Origin: Haematobacter missouriensis
GTDB taxonomy: Bacteria; Pseudomonadota; Alphaproteobacteria; Rhodobacterales; Rhodobacteraceae
Direction of reading: 5' to 3'
Length of the DNA: 64,000 bases
NCBI RefSeq assembly: GCF_000740775.1
Contig: NZ_JFGS01000012.1
Coordinates: 60,180 to 124,179, forward strand
The notes beneath the pieces were generated by a model. The model saw only the letters and a list, made by a program, of their open reading frames with translations, did not search any database and was not told the DNA's origin. Each line of letters starts with the position of its first letter. Within the stretch, counting starts at the first letter, position 1. The translations under genes and the position numbers were made by a program. Below, piece after piece: positions 63,956 through 64,000 of the stretch.

Positions 63956-64000
63956 AAGGGGTTTTCCGCCCCGGTTAGGCCGCTGCCGCTTCGGACATTG

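Overview
The window looks like an accessory or catabolic segment of a high-GC alphaproteobacterium, most likely of the Rhodobacterales/Paracoccaceae type. Support comes from a DUF1636 gene behind a cobalamin riboswitch, a VPLPA-CTERM surface protein, a DUF6525 gene, TAXI-TRAP and amino-acid ABC transporters, several molybdenum hydroxylases and many decayed insertion sequences. No rRNA, tRNA, CRISPR array or replication origin was recognised. The taxonomic call is an inference from gene content.

Layout. 0-1.3 kb: a cobalamin riboswitch and DUF1636 gene diverge from cobO. 1.3-5.1 kb: a GrdB-like thiol reductase lies downstream of an unusual fusion of a class III aminotransferase with a cyanobacterial-type acyl-ACP/acyl-CoA reductase (AAR) domain. 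5.8-9.8 kb: a VPLPA-CTERM protein and a large secreted zinc metalloprotease. 9.8-13.7 kb: a SulP/STAS transporter and an Orn/Lys/Arg decarboxylase. 14.5-19.7 kb: a PQQ-dependent membrane dehydrogenase followed by an ABC importer of the SsuABC/TauABC type. 19.8-21.2 kb: an oligopeptide ABC ATPase fragment and IS debris.

21.4-42.2 kb is the centre of the window. An IclR regulator diverges from an operon holding a polar amino-acid ABC importer, a molybdenum hydroxylase large subunit and a class I aminotransferase. A thioesterase, a COG0523 zinc GTPase and a DUF6525 gene follow. Next come hyuA-hyuB-coxG, then a FAD oxidase/HpcH aldolase/cupin operon that diverges from the 2Fe-2S and FAD subunits of a molybdenum hydroxylase. 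Three intergenic regions (22436-22457, 37765-37782, 40822-40839) carry the same palindrome, TTCGCAC-N4-GTGCGAA. I infer a single IclR-controlled regulon for uptake and oxidation of a nitrogenous, possibly cyclic, compound, with the hydroxylase subunits split between two operons.

42.9-55.4 kb is a CoA-thioester catabolic locus: MmgE/PrpD, DUF35, a thiolase-like protein without its usual nucleophilic Cys, an NDP-forming acyl-CoA ligase and an SDR. Beyond them a LysR regulator diverges from a TAXI-TRAP transporter and a two-subunit 3-oxoacid CoA-transferase. 55.7-57.4 kb: an IS3-family element lies between remnants of a LysR gene and a cobalt transporter cbtA. 57.7-61.3 kb: a paoABC-type aldehyde oxidoreductase without a Tat signal. 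61.7-64 kb: decayed IS110 and IS5 elements.
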